Below are positions 24,601-36,279 of a stretch of DNA of 64,000 bases, piece by piece. Both the position numbers and the translations under genes were made by a program. The DNA is from Nymphaea colorata. Its lineage: Eukaryota > Streptophyta > Magnoliopsida > Nymphaeales > Nymphaeaceae. Location of the stretch: the NCBI RefSeq assembly GCF_008831285.2, contig NC_045146.1:22337703-22401702 (forward strand). The letters are read 5' to 3'. Numbering within the stretch: the first letter of the stretch is position 1; each line of letters opens with the position of its first letter. The notes beneath the pieces were generated by a model. The model saw only the letters and a program-made list of their open reading frames with translations, was not told where the DNA came from and ran no database searches.

Positions 24601-26398
24601 ACCAGCGAGCCTGTCATCGACGGAGCAGCAGGGTTCAGCAAGAGCAAATGCCCAGATATTTTCTGACGGTTGCGAAGATGATAACCTGGGAAAGGATATT
24701 GCAAGATCCTTCCGTCGTCCACGACGGATTCCTGCTTCTGGGCTGAACGAGACGCATGGTTTCCCCATAAAACAGTTCCCGCCACAGGTAAAGCTTCAAT
24801 TTCCCCTTTTCCATTTTTCCAAGTTTCCTGGTTTTTGTTTTTTTTTTTCTTTTTGTTCCTCCCTCACAGCGACAGGAAGGATAGATAATAAGGGAGGGTT
24901 CCACAGAACAAAACCCATGACGGACGGCCTCAAAACCCCCTTTTTTATTTCCTTCATTGGTTTCAAGGTCCTAATCGTCTCAGACCCGAGAACCAGCTTC
25001 CACCAGGCGCAGACGCTTTGAGCTCTGCGTCCTTTGAATAGTATTTCTCAATTCTCATTATACATTTTCCTTGTACAGAGAAACGAACTCAATGGAAGAG
25101 CTACCTGTACTACAGCAGAAAGTGTAAACAGGGGAAAGAAACAAATCATATCTTCATTTATATTTACGTGCAGTTTGATTCTAATTTCTCTCTTTGTCTC
25201 GTATGGACAGATCTAGAAGCACCACTTTGATGCAACAATTGCAGAGTGAGGTATTGTGCTCTTCTCCAATCATGCATAGACAGTATGGTAATCAGAAAGA
25301 ATACAGGTAAATAGCATATGTCCTTGATTCTTAGAAAAAAGGACCAGCCTCGTTTTGTTGAGGGACAGGCTATAGCAGAGATCTTAAAGAAACAGATTAG
25401 AAGTCTGACGGTGTGGAAATGTGCACACTGACAGACGAACCGAGCTTTCCAACTGTTTTGTATTTTCCTCTCTGTGAATTTACCTGTCTGTAATACCATT
25501 ATTGAGAGGCTTCAGCACCTCCGAAGCACAGCAAACAGAAGAGACAGATAACCAGAACAAAAAGACAGCGAGTTTGGATTTTACGCGTCTGCTTCGAGCT
25601 TGCATGTGTTTCAGCCCCCTTGGATTATTCAACTGCCCAGCTGAGCACTTACCAGGCCAATGGATAACCTTTTTCTTTTCTCTGTTTTATTCTTAGTTGT
25701 GACTGACCCCGGGCCGGTAAGTGGTACGATATCGAGGCTCTGGCTCATGGGCATGACCGAACAATTAGTTCTCAGGAAAAGACCTCCCTGTCAGTTCAGC
25801 ATGTCTGTAGATTGTGTGAGGAGACACTGGCCATGAAAATTTCTTCTCCCAAGCTTCCACCTCCAACACGAGACATAAACCCTTTATTTTAACGATGATG
25901 AACATGACATTTGACAAACTTCTCAACTTACTTACAAAAGAAAATATGAGAAACATCAATGAATGTTCTGTTTCGTAGTCTTTTTGACACGGACCACACT
26001 CACAAGAAGCACAACCATGATTTCCAGAAGGCTGAGTATTAATAGACAAAAACAATCAAATTTAGACTGGTTGGTGAAATCAAAACGGGGAAAAGTACTC
26101 CGCACCTTGAGATAATGAACATCGCTTCCGCATATGCCCACTGCCTTCATCCTCACCTTAACGTCATGGGGACCTGAAAAAACAACAAACAGACCATCGG
26201 ATCCTCCTCCTCCGAGTTCGTGTGGAGTAAATCAGTGAGAAGCGAAAACGGAAACAGAGAGATACGATGCTTGGTTACCAAGGGGCGGAAGCTTGAAGGG
26301 TTGGATCTTCAGGGTGTTGACGGCAACCAGCCATGCTGCCATGTTCTCTTCCTGCGCATCTTCTGCCGAGCTCTCATGGGACTTCCCCCCTTCCCCAT
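21673..26398 (-). CDS. SDH: Sorbitol (L-iditol 2-) dehydrogenase, downstream tandem copy, six exons
   Basis: Zinc-dependent medium-chain dehydrogenase, oxidising sorbitol to fructose with NAD. Exons (minus): 26398-26279, 26173-26106, 23343-23107, 22852-22562, 22227-22040, 21865-21673. From the internal ATG at 26342 the frame is open for 346 residues. Zinc-site signatures are GICGSDVHY (C35) and GHECAG (H61, E62). The structural-zinc-type cluster C-x2-C-x2-C-x7-C is in the ISCWRCDHC region, the NAD loop is MGAGPIGLV, and the C-terminus is AIKVMFNL. The family start (MGKGG) is present at 26398, but the frame from there lacks one base and misses EENMAAWLV; a G-run at 26390-26385 is the likely site. 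Intron 3 starts with GC (CAG|GCACGT). Intron 2 is unusually long (about 2.76 kb). Same exon phases as the upstream copy. Confidence 0.9.
23107..23112 (-). other. GC-AG 5' splice site, SDH intron 3 (downstream copy)
   Basis: Exon 3 must end after the codon for Gln in SLANQ, because exon 4 opens in phase 0 with IVHPADL. The junction reads CAG|GCACGT. The upstream paralogue has CAG|GTTCAC at the same point. The nearest GT, four bases on, would shift the frame. Confidence 0.75.
23430..23490. repeat. (GAA)n/(TTC)n microsatellite in SDH intron 2
   Basis: An interrupted GAA/GGA trinucleotide tract lies about 90 bases upstream (in gene sense) of exon 3 of the downstream SDH copy. On the sense strand it reads as TTC repeats. 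Confidence 0.85.
24290..24900 (-). other. GC-rich patch with overlapping open frames in SDH intron 2
   Basis: Inside the long intron 2, a local GC-rich island carries open frames on both strands. The best minus-strand one (about 24610-24368) reads coding-like: EIWVALLEKEK, then AGATAFGC, then GNGLHTLFIDEPSEVP and an acidic/basic tail ending VFTPA before a stop. It has no ATG upstream in frame after a stop. I recognise no family. It may be an inserted gene fragment or a chance GC-rich frame. Confidence 0.3.
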
Positions 26399-26627
26399 CT
26401 CTCTCTTGCTGTCTCGAAGTGGTTCAGATCAAGCACCATCACATGATTCTATTATATGCTTTTGGAAGAGGAGGAAGAAAGATGCCGTTCGACGAAGACT
26501 TGGCCACGCTCTTATCGTATTTCCAGGGGATTTTTGTTTTCTTCTTGTGTTCATCCAGATCTTACGTGTCGAGGATGGACGGATTCAAGGCAGACAAAAA
26601 TAGTTCTTCCCTCCACCACCTCAGCCG

Positions 26628-26635
26628 TATTTATA
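26628..26635 (-). promoter_or_regulatory. TATA box of the downstream SDH copy
   Basis: Minus-strand TATAAATA lies about 230 bases upstream of the family start codon at 26398. This implies a 5' leader of roughly 200 bases. Confidence 0.5.
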
Positions 26636-26639
26636 GGAG

Positions 26640-28210
26640 ACGACTGGCCCAGACAAAGCCTTATCTGCTTATGTTGTAGATTTGTTATGGCTTTTAATTG
26701 AAGCCTTCACGAGATTTCCCATTTCGTGGTCTTTCTTTTCATGAATTTCCGTTGTGTGTGTTCCCAAAAGAACGTCCTCGTTTCTCTTTCACCTACAAGA
26801 ACCACATGGCTAACTGAAGCCGATTTGTTATTTTTTAAATTATTATAAAAGCACAAAAAAGAATAGTAGTGGATGCCAAAAAAATTGATGTTTAAATTCT
26901 TTCTGAAATGATGCTTCGTTCATTTATTTAACAGATGTAGTAAAAAACAAGTTAATGCAAAGCAAAATGTTGGCTTTTCTTACTTTCTTCAAAGGGGGAA
27001 GTTTACTGTTTTCATTTATAAGTAGTTAAAATTTTAAATCTTCGTAAAGAAGCAAAATATCACATTTATCCAGGCTACCACCGTGCTCCATTAATCCAAA
27101 TGAAACCAATTAACTGGCTCCTTGAGTATTATGTAATTCATATACATTTCATTACAAAATCAAATCTACTTTTGATTTCCAAAGTTTACCTTTGAGTGAG
27201 TCATGCATACGGAAACCAATTAGCCAGCTTCTCACAAGAATTTTATATGGTTTGAGGAGCATGTCAGTCCGTCCTTAATTTGCTAAAGAAGACATGAAAG
27301 CCACCCGAAAATTATTGAACAAAAACTCTTGAAAACATTAAAACAAGTTTTTGATCAACAAAAATTACTTAGAACTCCAACCTAAGATGAGGGTATCTAT
27401 TATCTAATGAACGACACTAAATGCTTTTTGTGCACGGAGTCCGGCAGTCGCTGGATCCACAAAGAGTAACGGTATTTTAGTAATTTTAAATTATGTCTTT
27501 TACCTTTTTTAATTTTTAATTTTCATTTTTGTCTTTTTTTTTTTGGTGTGTGAATAAAGATATTTTCGCCATAACCATATTATACTGGCGCACCCCATAC
27601 TACGAGGTTCCGTGCAAGACTTTTCTTAAAAAAGTTCATCCGGAAAGAAAAAAAAAAAAGCCTATGAGAATAGATAAACTAGGATCACACTGTCAGAACG
27701 CCATCGCCATCCGTTCCTCACGGATTCGGCAGACGGAGGAACCACCAAAATGAGCGGTGGACTCTTGTCTCTACATGGCAGAAGCTAGCTGGCTCTCAAC
27801 TCTCAAGTTCCTTGGGGCTCCCTTACTCGTGCTGTTCAGTTTTTAATGCATTAAACGACGGCTACGCTCACATCAAGATACTGAATATGTACTGTAAAGA
27901 ATTACAGAATATGAAATGAAAAGAATTACAGAATACAGATGGACCACAAATCACGTTGATACAGCCATAGAAACTCATGAGGATAAACTTCACAAGTTTT
28001 CTTACATGAGAACAAGAAAACAGATGAAAGCTAACCTCAAGAGCGCCTCTCGACGATGAACCATACGATTAATACACGACGAAGATGGCGGTAGCCATCG
28101 TTATTCAGTAATAGAATCGGAAATTTTGTTGTTCTGATTCGCCTTCATAAAGCTATATTGTATGCATGTCAGATCAGATGCTAGCTTTATACTGCAGATC
28201 ATTGCTGGCT
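26640..28210. other. Spacer between the two SDH genes
   Basis: This holds the 3'UTR of the upstream copy at one end and the promoter of the downstream copy at the other. Apart from an A-rich stretch near 27650, no gene or clear transposon is seen. Confidence 0.45.
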
Positions 28211-28213
28211 CTT

Positions 28214-31200
28214 CTAGAGATTGAACATCACCTTGATGGCATTCCCTCCTTGAGCACTGACCTCAAAGGCTTTCTCAATCTCCTCCTGTGAAAACCCAAA
28301 TCTGTGGGTGATGAGTGGCTTCACATCAATCTTTCCACTTCCCATGAACTCGGCACAGAGTGGGTAAGTGTTCTTGAATCGGAAGACTCCCAGAACGTCC
28401 ACTTCCCTGAAGAAAATACACATAACAAGTTGCAATATAATGTAAATATTTCGTGTCGTTAGTGTAGAAAAGGCCAAGTAGAGCAAGCTATTATATAGGG
28501 GATGCGAATATTTCATGTCCTTAGTACAGAAAAGGCTAACCGGAGCTGTTATGTATACATACATATAGTTCTATAATTGTTAAGGACATTATGTAAGATG
28601 CATCGGAAGCAACCATCTAAGACCAATTTTGAAGTTATTCAGATTAATCGTGAACACAAATGGTATGGTGTTCCGAAGCATGCAAACTATATTTGTTTTC
28701 ATTAATTATCTCTAATGGAGAAAGAAAGGACAGACACCATCATTGATGAAGAAAGATATTTAATTTCCATCTTTTAAAGGGTCACTTTTGCAACTTACAT
28801 CAAAATTAATGACTTTGTTTCTTTTTCCCCCTCTCAAAAGTTGAGCACCTGTTCGTTAACATTAAAATTGTGCTGCGATTTGCTATTGATTCAAATGTTA
28901 AATGTTTTTATATAATTTTTTTTTAAAAAATTTAAGTCAAAGAAAAATCGAAAGTTCAATACTAATATATTCTCACAAACTTTTGAAATAGACTTGTAGA
29001 GTTTGCCTGATCCTGGCTAGTTTGCCAATAGATTTTTGTCCACTGAGGCGTGCAGTTACATTTAAGAGTTAAAGTTGAAGGAGGTCAACAATTCAAAATA
29101 GTCGTTGCATCTCTTGACATAATCTATTAGATGATGTGTAATTCCATGTTCGGACATTCCAGTGCATTTTAAGTGTAACATCCTATTGAAAAATTTAGTC
29201 TCATATCTAATACAAGAAGTTATTAAATGATTAGTTGTCTCAATTCCTAGCTTTTTTTAGATTGGAATCAAAGCTGTTAAGGGATGATTTGAGATCCATC
29301 AAATTGGGTTGTGATAATAGTTATAGAAAATTAGATCCCCATCCCACCTATGATGCATGCTGTTTGTGTTGAGTGGGTACATATGTTTTGCATCAAATAT
29401 GTTTTGTATCCATAGCCACATAATCAATTAATTATCACTGATCAAATGTTTTGCATCAAAAATGTTTTGTATCCATAGTCCAGTCATGGAGAAGGAACTA
29501 AGAAACAATGTACACACACACATATATATAATAGATACCTTGCTGCAGCAGCGGTGAGAGGTACAGTCAACTGGCTGTGGCCCAAGCCCAGGAGGCAAAC
29601 TTTACCACCCGACCGGGTTGCCTTAAGAGCAGTCGACATGGTCTTGCTAAAGCCAACACATTCAAAGGTGATATCAATCGGACCACCCATTGCTTTCTGC
29701 ATCTCAACCACTTCTTCGGCCATGTCCTAAAAAATTTCAACAAGGGCAGGTTACCTTGGTAAACTTCAGAGAGTGTTCATCACTGTTTATCTACTAATTA
29801 GTTATTAATATTTTTATTTTTTTAAATAACAAATTTCTTATTGGTTATTCTTTCGATTTTGTAAGATTTTTCAAAAAAATTCAAACTCAAAAAGTGATTT
29901 TTAACTTTGTCGATTAATTTCTCAGAATCATTTTGACAAATGGTTCAATTCAAAACTGAAGCCAACAGCATCATAATGCTCAACACGACTTTTCAACCAA
30001 AATTCGAAGAGCATACGCTTTTCTCCCTATATATAGAGCATAAGAATAATAATCTGAATAGTGGAACAGCCTAAGGCCCTAAGCTGCTCAGACTTTATTA
30101 ATTTCACTAATATCTCCTTAACACCATCCAAGAAACTCTTAATAACTTGCATTTTTTTTCAGAATCTATATCCTGACACTAGGACTATTTCTCTGGCCTA
30201 ATGGGGAAGCAAAAAACTTCCTCGGCTTTGTGAAGTTTTTCCAATGACATTCTTTTTGGAGTTCTTTTTTTTTTTTTTTACTTGGTATTACCTTCACATC
30301 TGCAGAAACCTTGACGCATTTGTCTGCGCCAAGGGATTCAGCAAAAGCAAGCCGCTGTTCATCAACATCCACGATCACAATCTTTGGGGAGCCGAAGGCT
30401 CGAGCCGTGATCATGGTCATAAGCCCAAGTGGGCCTGCACCCACTATCAGAACATTGGTATCCGGCCCGGCCACCGCCCGCAGGCAAGCATGTATGCTCA
30501 CACTCAGTGGTTCGATCATTGCTCCTTCCTCCAAAGTCACATTATCAGGGATCTTGAAACATAGATCAGCAGGATGAACAATCTGCAGAAAATTAAGCAA
30601 AGAAACAATTACTGCCGTTATGGTGAATTTTTGATCCATTCCCATGCATGCAATCTGTTGTATCAAAAATCAAAGTCACTGCCGCCATGTATAAACTAGG
30701 AACTACCCTCCCTCAACTTCAAGTCTTCTTTGAGCGGTACTGCCTATTCACCCACAGATGCATGATGCAGGATAGGTTTTATGAAGAAGGAAGTGAACCT
30801 GATGAGCTAGACCACCATGATAAGGAGGTGTTGCCAAGAACTTAACATCAGGGCACAGATTGTATCTGCCATTCTTGCAGAGATCGCATCTCCAGCAGCT
30901 GACGCCTGGCTCTACGGCCACCCGGTCTCCCACCGCTACGTTCTTCACCTCGCTGCCCACTTCTTCCACAATTCCGGCGCACTCATGCCCGATTACGAGT
31001 GGCTCCTTCACCACTTTTCCTGCAACTTCCATTTCCTGCAAGTGCGATGCATTTGGAGAAGGGAAAAGAGAAACAAAAAACTTGGAGTGCTTCTTATAAC
31101 ACCATTCTCATTCATTATTCGATTTTTTTTTTAATTATCATTAATGGAGGTTCCGAGGAGGAGATGATAGGGAAAACGCAAAACTAATGACACCAAAACA

Positions 31201-32099
31201 TTGATACCTTTAGGTAGTGAACGTCAGTTGCGCAGATGCCCACAGCCTTCATTCTCAGTCGGACCTCAAGAGGACCTAACAGAAAATGGGGAAAGAACAG
31301 ATTAAATTAGCAATCGAAGCCCATTTCGTACCAAATTGAAAAGAAGCAGAAACAAAAACTTGTTGATTTATTGCGACGGAGTCCGAAATGATCTAAAGAA
31401 GGATATTGTCACAAACTTCAGGTAAGATTAAAAAAATAAAGCCTCTTGAAAGGGTAAATATCAAAAGTATTTCTTTCATCGAGTTTGTTAACATGCAAGT
31501 AAAATTCAAGGTTTAAAAGTTATTATAGGAAGGAGTGCGCCAAATTTTAGCTTTTTTCCTTTTTGTCACAATTATTATGCACTGAATTCAGGATAACTGG
31601 CTTATATATTGAACGGCAGATTAAGGAACTAATCAAAACAAATCAAGTAGGGGAAGATACTCTCAAGAGGCTGAAGCCCCACCTGTCTTCTTTTTACCTC
31701 AGTCCAAAGCTTCAACACCTGAACAAACTTTTAATTACTTCCCTTCAACTCAAAATAGCACCCGACACCATTCGTAATGTAAATGAATAATACCAACAGG
31801 AATCAAATTGATGGTCAGAATATGTGACTCTATATATATATATATATATCGTCAACACTTATGAGGATAAGTTAAACACCTTTTTTTTTTGTTTTTCAAA
31901 TTACAAGCAATTTTTACTCAAAACAATAATAAACAGAAAAAGACGATCATGAAATGAAGAGGTATAGCAGGATGAGAGACATACCAACCGGGGGGAGCTT
32001 GAAAGGTTGGACTTTAAGAACGTTTGCTGCAATAAGAAACGCTCCCATGTTCTCCTCAACCTCAACCGGGCTTTCATCGAAACCTGCTACTTCCCCCAT
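28214..32099 (-). CDS. SDH: Sorbitol (L-iditol 2-) dehydrogenase, upstream tandem copy, 363 residues
   Basis: Exons (minus): 32099-31985, 31275-31208, 31035-30799, 30582-30292, 29726-29539 and 28406-28214. They join to 363 codons plus stop, matching the family's usual 360-365. It has the same NAD- and zinc-dependent sorbitol-to-fructose role as its neighbour. Signatures: GICATDVHY (C53), IGHECAG (H78, E79), the CWRCDLC zinc-type cysteine cluster, VGAGPLGLM nucleotide loop, IVDVDEQRLA NAD-selecting acidic stretch and the C-terminus AIKVMFNL. The start MGEVAGFDES is followed by EEN before the core, so the N-terminus is intact here. All introns are GT-AG. The catalytic-Cys loop reads CAT where the neighbour has CGS, and the segment after YLK (EMEVAGK) differs from the neighbour's TLQCAHF, so this copy is the more diverged. 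Confidence 0.93.
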
Positions 32100-32220
32100 G
32101 TCAACTAATCAATCCGGATCTGTCCACTCAACGCTTACTTGATCTAAGAAGAAAGATCGATAAGAAGATAACAGAGTAGCTGCTTGAATTGATATGAAGA
32201 AGGAAGAGGTGGGCGAAGCT

Positions 32221-32229
32221 TTTTATAAT
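32221..32229 (-). promoter_or_regulatory. TATA-like box of the upstream SDH copy
   Basis: Minus-strand TTATTATAAAA lies about 125 bases before the ATG at 32099, consistent with a short leader. Confidence 0.45.
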
Positions 32230-32239
32230 AAGAGAAGCA

Positions 32240-35200
32240 CGCATCATGTAGCCCATAGTATTACATCGACTGACGTTGGCTTTGTCTCCGAGGTATGTTT
32301 CAACTCTGTTCTCCCAAGCAAGTCATCGATAAATTTTGAAATCTAAATAAGTGGAAAGCGACCAATTTCTTACAGGTGAAGGGTTATAAGATCAAGTACT
32401 GAAATGACGCACTACGTGATACCATCATTCCTCGAATGGTGATGGACGGGTGGGGATGCCTTTTCCCTGGGGAATATGCCTCCATGTCTCCAGCATGGCT
32501 CTCCTTAGACGCACCTTGTTTCATGGTACAGTCTCCACGAATGAGGAGAAAAAGCCGGTGTTTCATTGCAAGTTCATTTTAAAATGAAGCTTCTTTAGCT
32601 ATTAAAAAAGATATTTTGCATGATTTAAAAAAAAGTAAAACTTCATCCTTGGATCTCTCTCTCTCTCTCTCTTAATTTATCTTCTTAAAATCCTACTCAC
32701 ATGTCAAACAAACTGATCTAAGAACCAATTTCTGGGTTTTGAAGCTTCTAGATGAAGCACATCAAAAGCGGGTAACTAAGATCCCCAAGGAGAAAATTAA
32801 CAAGTTTGATTTTCCATCAATCCTACAATTTCGTCACTACTTTTTTGTGCAATCGAATTGCAGCTGACCCTTTCTTCCCAAGTTTTGAAAGGTGACTGGT
32901 TCGCCGTACCGTGTGAGCTGTTGCACAACAACTCAGGAATTTAATTATGTATTTGAGTTGAGTAAAGAACGAGGAGACGGAGTAATGGCGGTGAACTCAT
33001 CTTCTGGCAGATCTTCAAAGCTTGGTATATATCGTCGTCAACACGTTCTGTTGGATCCTCCGATACCTAGCAATCAGATTCTTCTCCAAGGAAATGAAAA
33101 ACAAAGAGATACCCACATGACATATTCTAGATTGTAGATGATGATGCTACGTTCCCGGGCGGTGCATGTGATTGATTACTTGAAATCCACCACAGCAGGG
33201 CAGCGAGGAAAAAGGAGTAAAGAAATTTGTCAAAAAAGTAGTCAGCTGCAAGTTTCCCAGAAGAATTGGTCCAGAGACTCCATGCTTGGACCCAAAAAAT
33301 GCCACAAATTTTTTTGCTTCCTCTTTAATGACCATTGGCAGCACAGTAATAATTTCAAGGTGCACGTATCGGATGATATGTTTGGCCTGTTCAAATCTAA
33401 AGCTATATATATATATATATGTGTGTGTGTGTTTGTCAATGGGTTAGGTTTATGATATGGACGTACGGGCTTGCATATTGATTAGTTGGACTTGTGAAAA
33501 ATGACAGACTCGGTTATTAATCAGACTCTAAACATAAGGTCTCTATTTGAATCTTTTACATCATCCATAGGAAGCCAGAATTTGGAATTCTATAGTAAGA
33601 CACAACGTAGGAAGGAGCGGTTGAGGTAATATATTGGTTAATAATAATAATAATAATAATATATTTTTATAGAGGCCCAAAGACCCCCATTCCCCCCTGT
33701 TTCCATGGTCCTAAGCTGCTTCAGCGATAGTGATTGCAATGGCATACTCTTCAGCTTAGATATCACGTCCCATCACCTATGATACAAGGACATAATGCCC
33801 ATTAAAATCAAACTAAAGACCTGTCTTAAATAGACCTCTATCCCAATTAGCTAAGCTATATATGCCCCCTTGAAACAATATATTAGTTAATAACTTGAGT
33901 TATAAGTTGGTAATTGATAGCTTACAACCTATCAAAAGCTTAACATGTACTCTAACCATACTCGCTAGACCTGGGTGAACAAATTACCCTTAACCCATAC
34001 TCTAACTTGAGTTATAAATTACCCTTAACCCATTGTTTCCTCAAAAGTACAAGGCTTGTTTTTGGTGCATCAAGGTGACATAATGTTGTATTTCAACTTA
34101 CATGTCAGTGACCTCATACTAGTTGAACTTGTAGAAAAGGAACCTAGTTAGAAAACTCATACAACAACAGGAGAAATAGAGTTTTAGTTGAGTAGAAATG
34201 ATGGTAAGCACTTTGGAGCACATAACCATACTTGACCAGATGTTCATTTGTTTTGTCCAGCCTTAAAAGTATAGTCTAGATATATATTTTTCTAGAACAA
34301 GACAGGTTTATTACATAAATCAATTTAATTTCTGAAAAGGCCAAGGTTCTAGATACAACATGTCAATTTTCATGACATAAAAAATCATGTTTTTATATCT
34401 AAACTATATAATTTAAAACATTATTTCTAGTAAAATAAAAATCAGTGGTCTTTATCTATACTTGTGGTGTGTGAGGTTACTTGGGGAAACGCTGTATAAT
34501 TATTATTGTTTAAAACATATCATGTGTTGCATGGTGTACCGCGAGGTCACTCTTGAATCAATTAAAACATTTTGAGGCTGAGAAATTTAGCCCGCCGGTT
34601 TGGGTGCCAAAGTGGACTTGCACAAGTAACGTGCATGGCACGCATGACTAGGAGGAGAGAAGACTGAGGGGTTACACTTAACCTTAGAGACCCAAACCCT
34701 TTTTTCTATTAAGAGTTGGATGGGGAGCAGTATGTCTGTCAATTTTTGCTATTAAGATTTGAATGAGGAGCAGTATGTCTGTCAATTAGAACGTCACTAT
34801 TCAATGTCTACAATTCAAATAAACAATGTAATCAAACTGATGCCCTAATTTTATCCGGCTGACTGGTCGTGCTAGCCCCTCGGAAAAAATGTAAGAGAAG
34901 GAGCTGTTGCTATTAACAGTGGTGCAGACTTGAATTTTTAGGAGAAGAAACAGACGGCCATGTATAGATCAAACCGGAGAAGAAGCTGGCGCCCCCTGTT
35001 TTGGACCGTAAAATAAACAGCGGCTGCCTTTAAGTTTAATCCTCCAATTGATGTGAGGTTTCGTGCCGTCCTTGATCAAGCAAAGCACCGGGAGGGACGC
35101 CTTTCGATCCACGTTATATACGGCCCCATTAACAATATATTTTGGCAATCTAAAACTCGTTGAAATATTTACGAACCTTGTCATGAATTGGCAAGATTTG

Positions 35201-35440
35201 AATTTAAGGAATGTTGAAGATTTTTATTTTACGGGTTCTTGAATCAAAGCAGTCTCCAGGAAATTGGACCAATTTGAAATAACAATTAGATGCATCTTAG
35301 ATTGCAAAAATATGAGATGAATCAACACCGTGGGTGAGAGCATTTTGGTTGGATTGACTCCAACTACGCTTGCTATTTGGCTGACAGCAATAAAAAATAT
35401 CGGATTATTTCTTATTTGCTGCAAGCCCATTTTTAAATTG
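32240..35440. other. Gene-free intergenic region
   Basis: No domain-bearing frame. It holds a (CT)n tract near 32657, an (AT)/(GT) microsatellite at about 33404-33432, an (AAT)n tract near 33642 and a 38-base duplication at 34706-34786. A 71-codon minus frame at 34969-35184 starts with ATG but matches no family. Confidence 0.4.
34706..34786. repeat. Near-perfect 38-base tandem duplication, period 43
   Basis: A unit starting CTATTAAGA and ending GTATGTCTGTCAATT occurs at 34706-34744 and again at 34749-34786 with few differences. It is non-coding. Confidence 0.6.
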
Positions 35441-35452
35441 TGACATGAAAAA

Positions 35453-35860
35453 ATGAGTTTCGCGTTTCCTTATAATATTTTATGCCACCTCAACCTTCGT
35501 TGGCAACTACAAAATAGGAGACTAAGTTATGGCTTTTTTTTTAATTACTCGGTGCGTTTGTAGTAAATTTGACTTTCTTTTCCTTATGTTTTTTACTTTT
35601 TTTTCAGTTTTCTGTCAATCTACTCGTACAGATTTGGATTTATGTTTTTTTTTTCTTTTGTCTGTCTAGAATGACGTAGGATAGCTGGTTGAACTAGTGT
35701 GGTGAAAACTTGGTCATGAGTTGAGTTCGATTCCTATAAGCATCATCCTTTTAAACTATAAATGGTAGAAAACGCTAGTCTTGAGTTGAGAAAAATGACG
35801 GTAAAATTCACTTACAACCTAAGCCATTGAGGCAGGGGATTGGAAGAAGGGGCTTCGCCA
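35453..35860 (+). repeat. Dispersed repeat, copy 1, with SINE-like segment
   Basis: Bases 35453-35750 align with 35996-36270: both have ATGAGTTTC, then CAACCTTCGTTG, then AACTACAAAATAGGAGACTA, then AATTTGACTTTCTTTT, and end in a tRNA-like segment. That segment (35684-35750) has GGATAGCTGGTTGAACTAG, resembling an A box, and GAGTTCGATTCC, resembling a B box. It is followed by TTTAAACTATAAATG, also found at 52170-52330. Confidence 0.55.
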
Positions 35861-35995
35861 CATGTATCGCTGCTTTTTCAACGAGATAATTCAAATCCAA
35901 TGTTGAAAGTCATCATTCAATGTTTTCTCAACCTTGGTCACGAACACATCTATATTATTAATCGCCATTAAGTTATAAACTGTGATAAGAAAAAC

Positions 35996-36275
35996 ATGAG
36001 TTTCACGTCTGCTTATATTTTTTTTTTTATGCCTGCTCAACCTTCGTTGACAACTACAAAATAGGAGACTAAGTTATGACTTGCTTTTAATTACTCAATG
36101 CAAATTTGACTTTCTTTTCTTTATATATATATATTTTTTACTTTTTTCAGCTTTATGTAAATCTATACTTACACATTTGTTTTTATTTTCTTTTGTGCAA
36201 AAGGATCCAGCATAGCTGGTGACACTGGTGGATCGGTGAAACTTTACTCATCAGTTTGATTCCCACAAGCATCAC
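35996..36275 (+). repeat. Dispersed repeat, copy 2
   Basis: Same order of blocks as the copy starting at 35453, in the same orientation, about 540 bases downstream. It ends in the tRNA-like segment with CATAGCTGGTGACACTGG and CAGTTTGATTCCCA. Confidence 0.55.
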
Positions 36276-36279
36276 TACT

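Noticed and set aside
24297..24746. 149-codon plus-strand gene inside SDH intron 2
   Set aside because: It has no recognisable domain and lies on the strand opposite the more coding-like frame in a GC-rich patch. It was kept only as a noted region.
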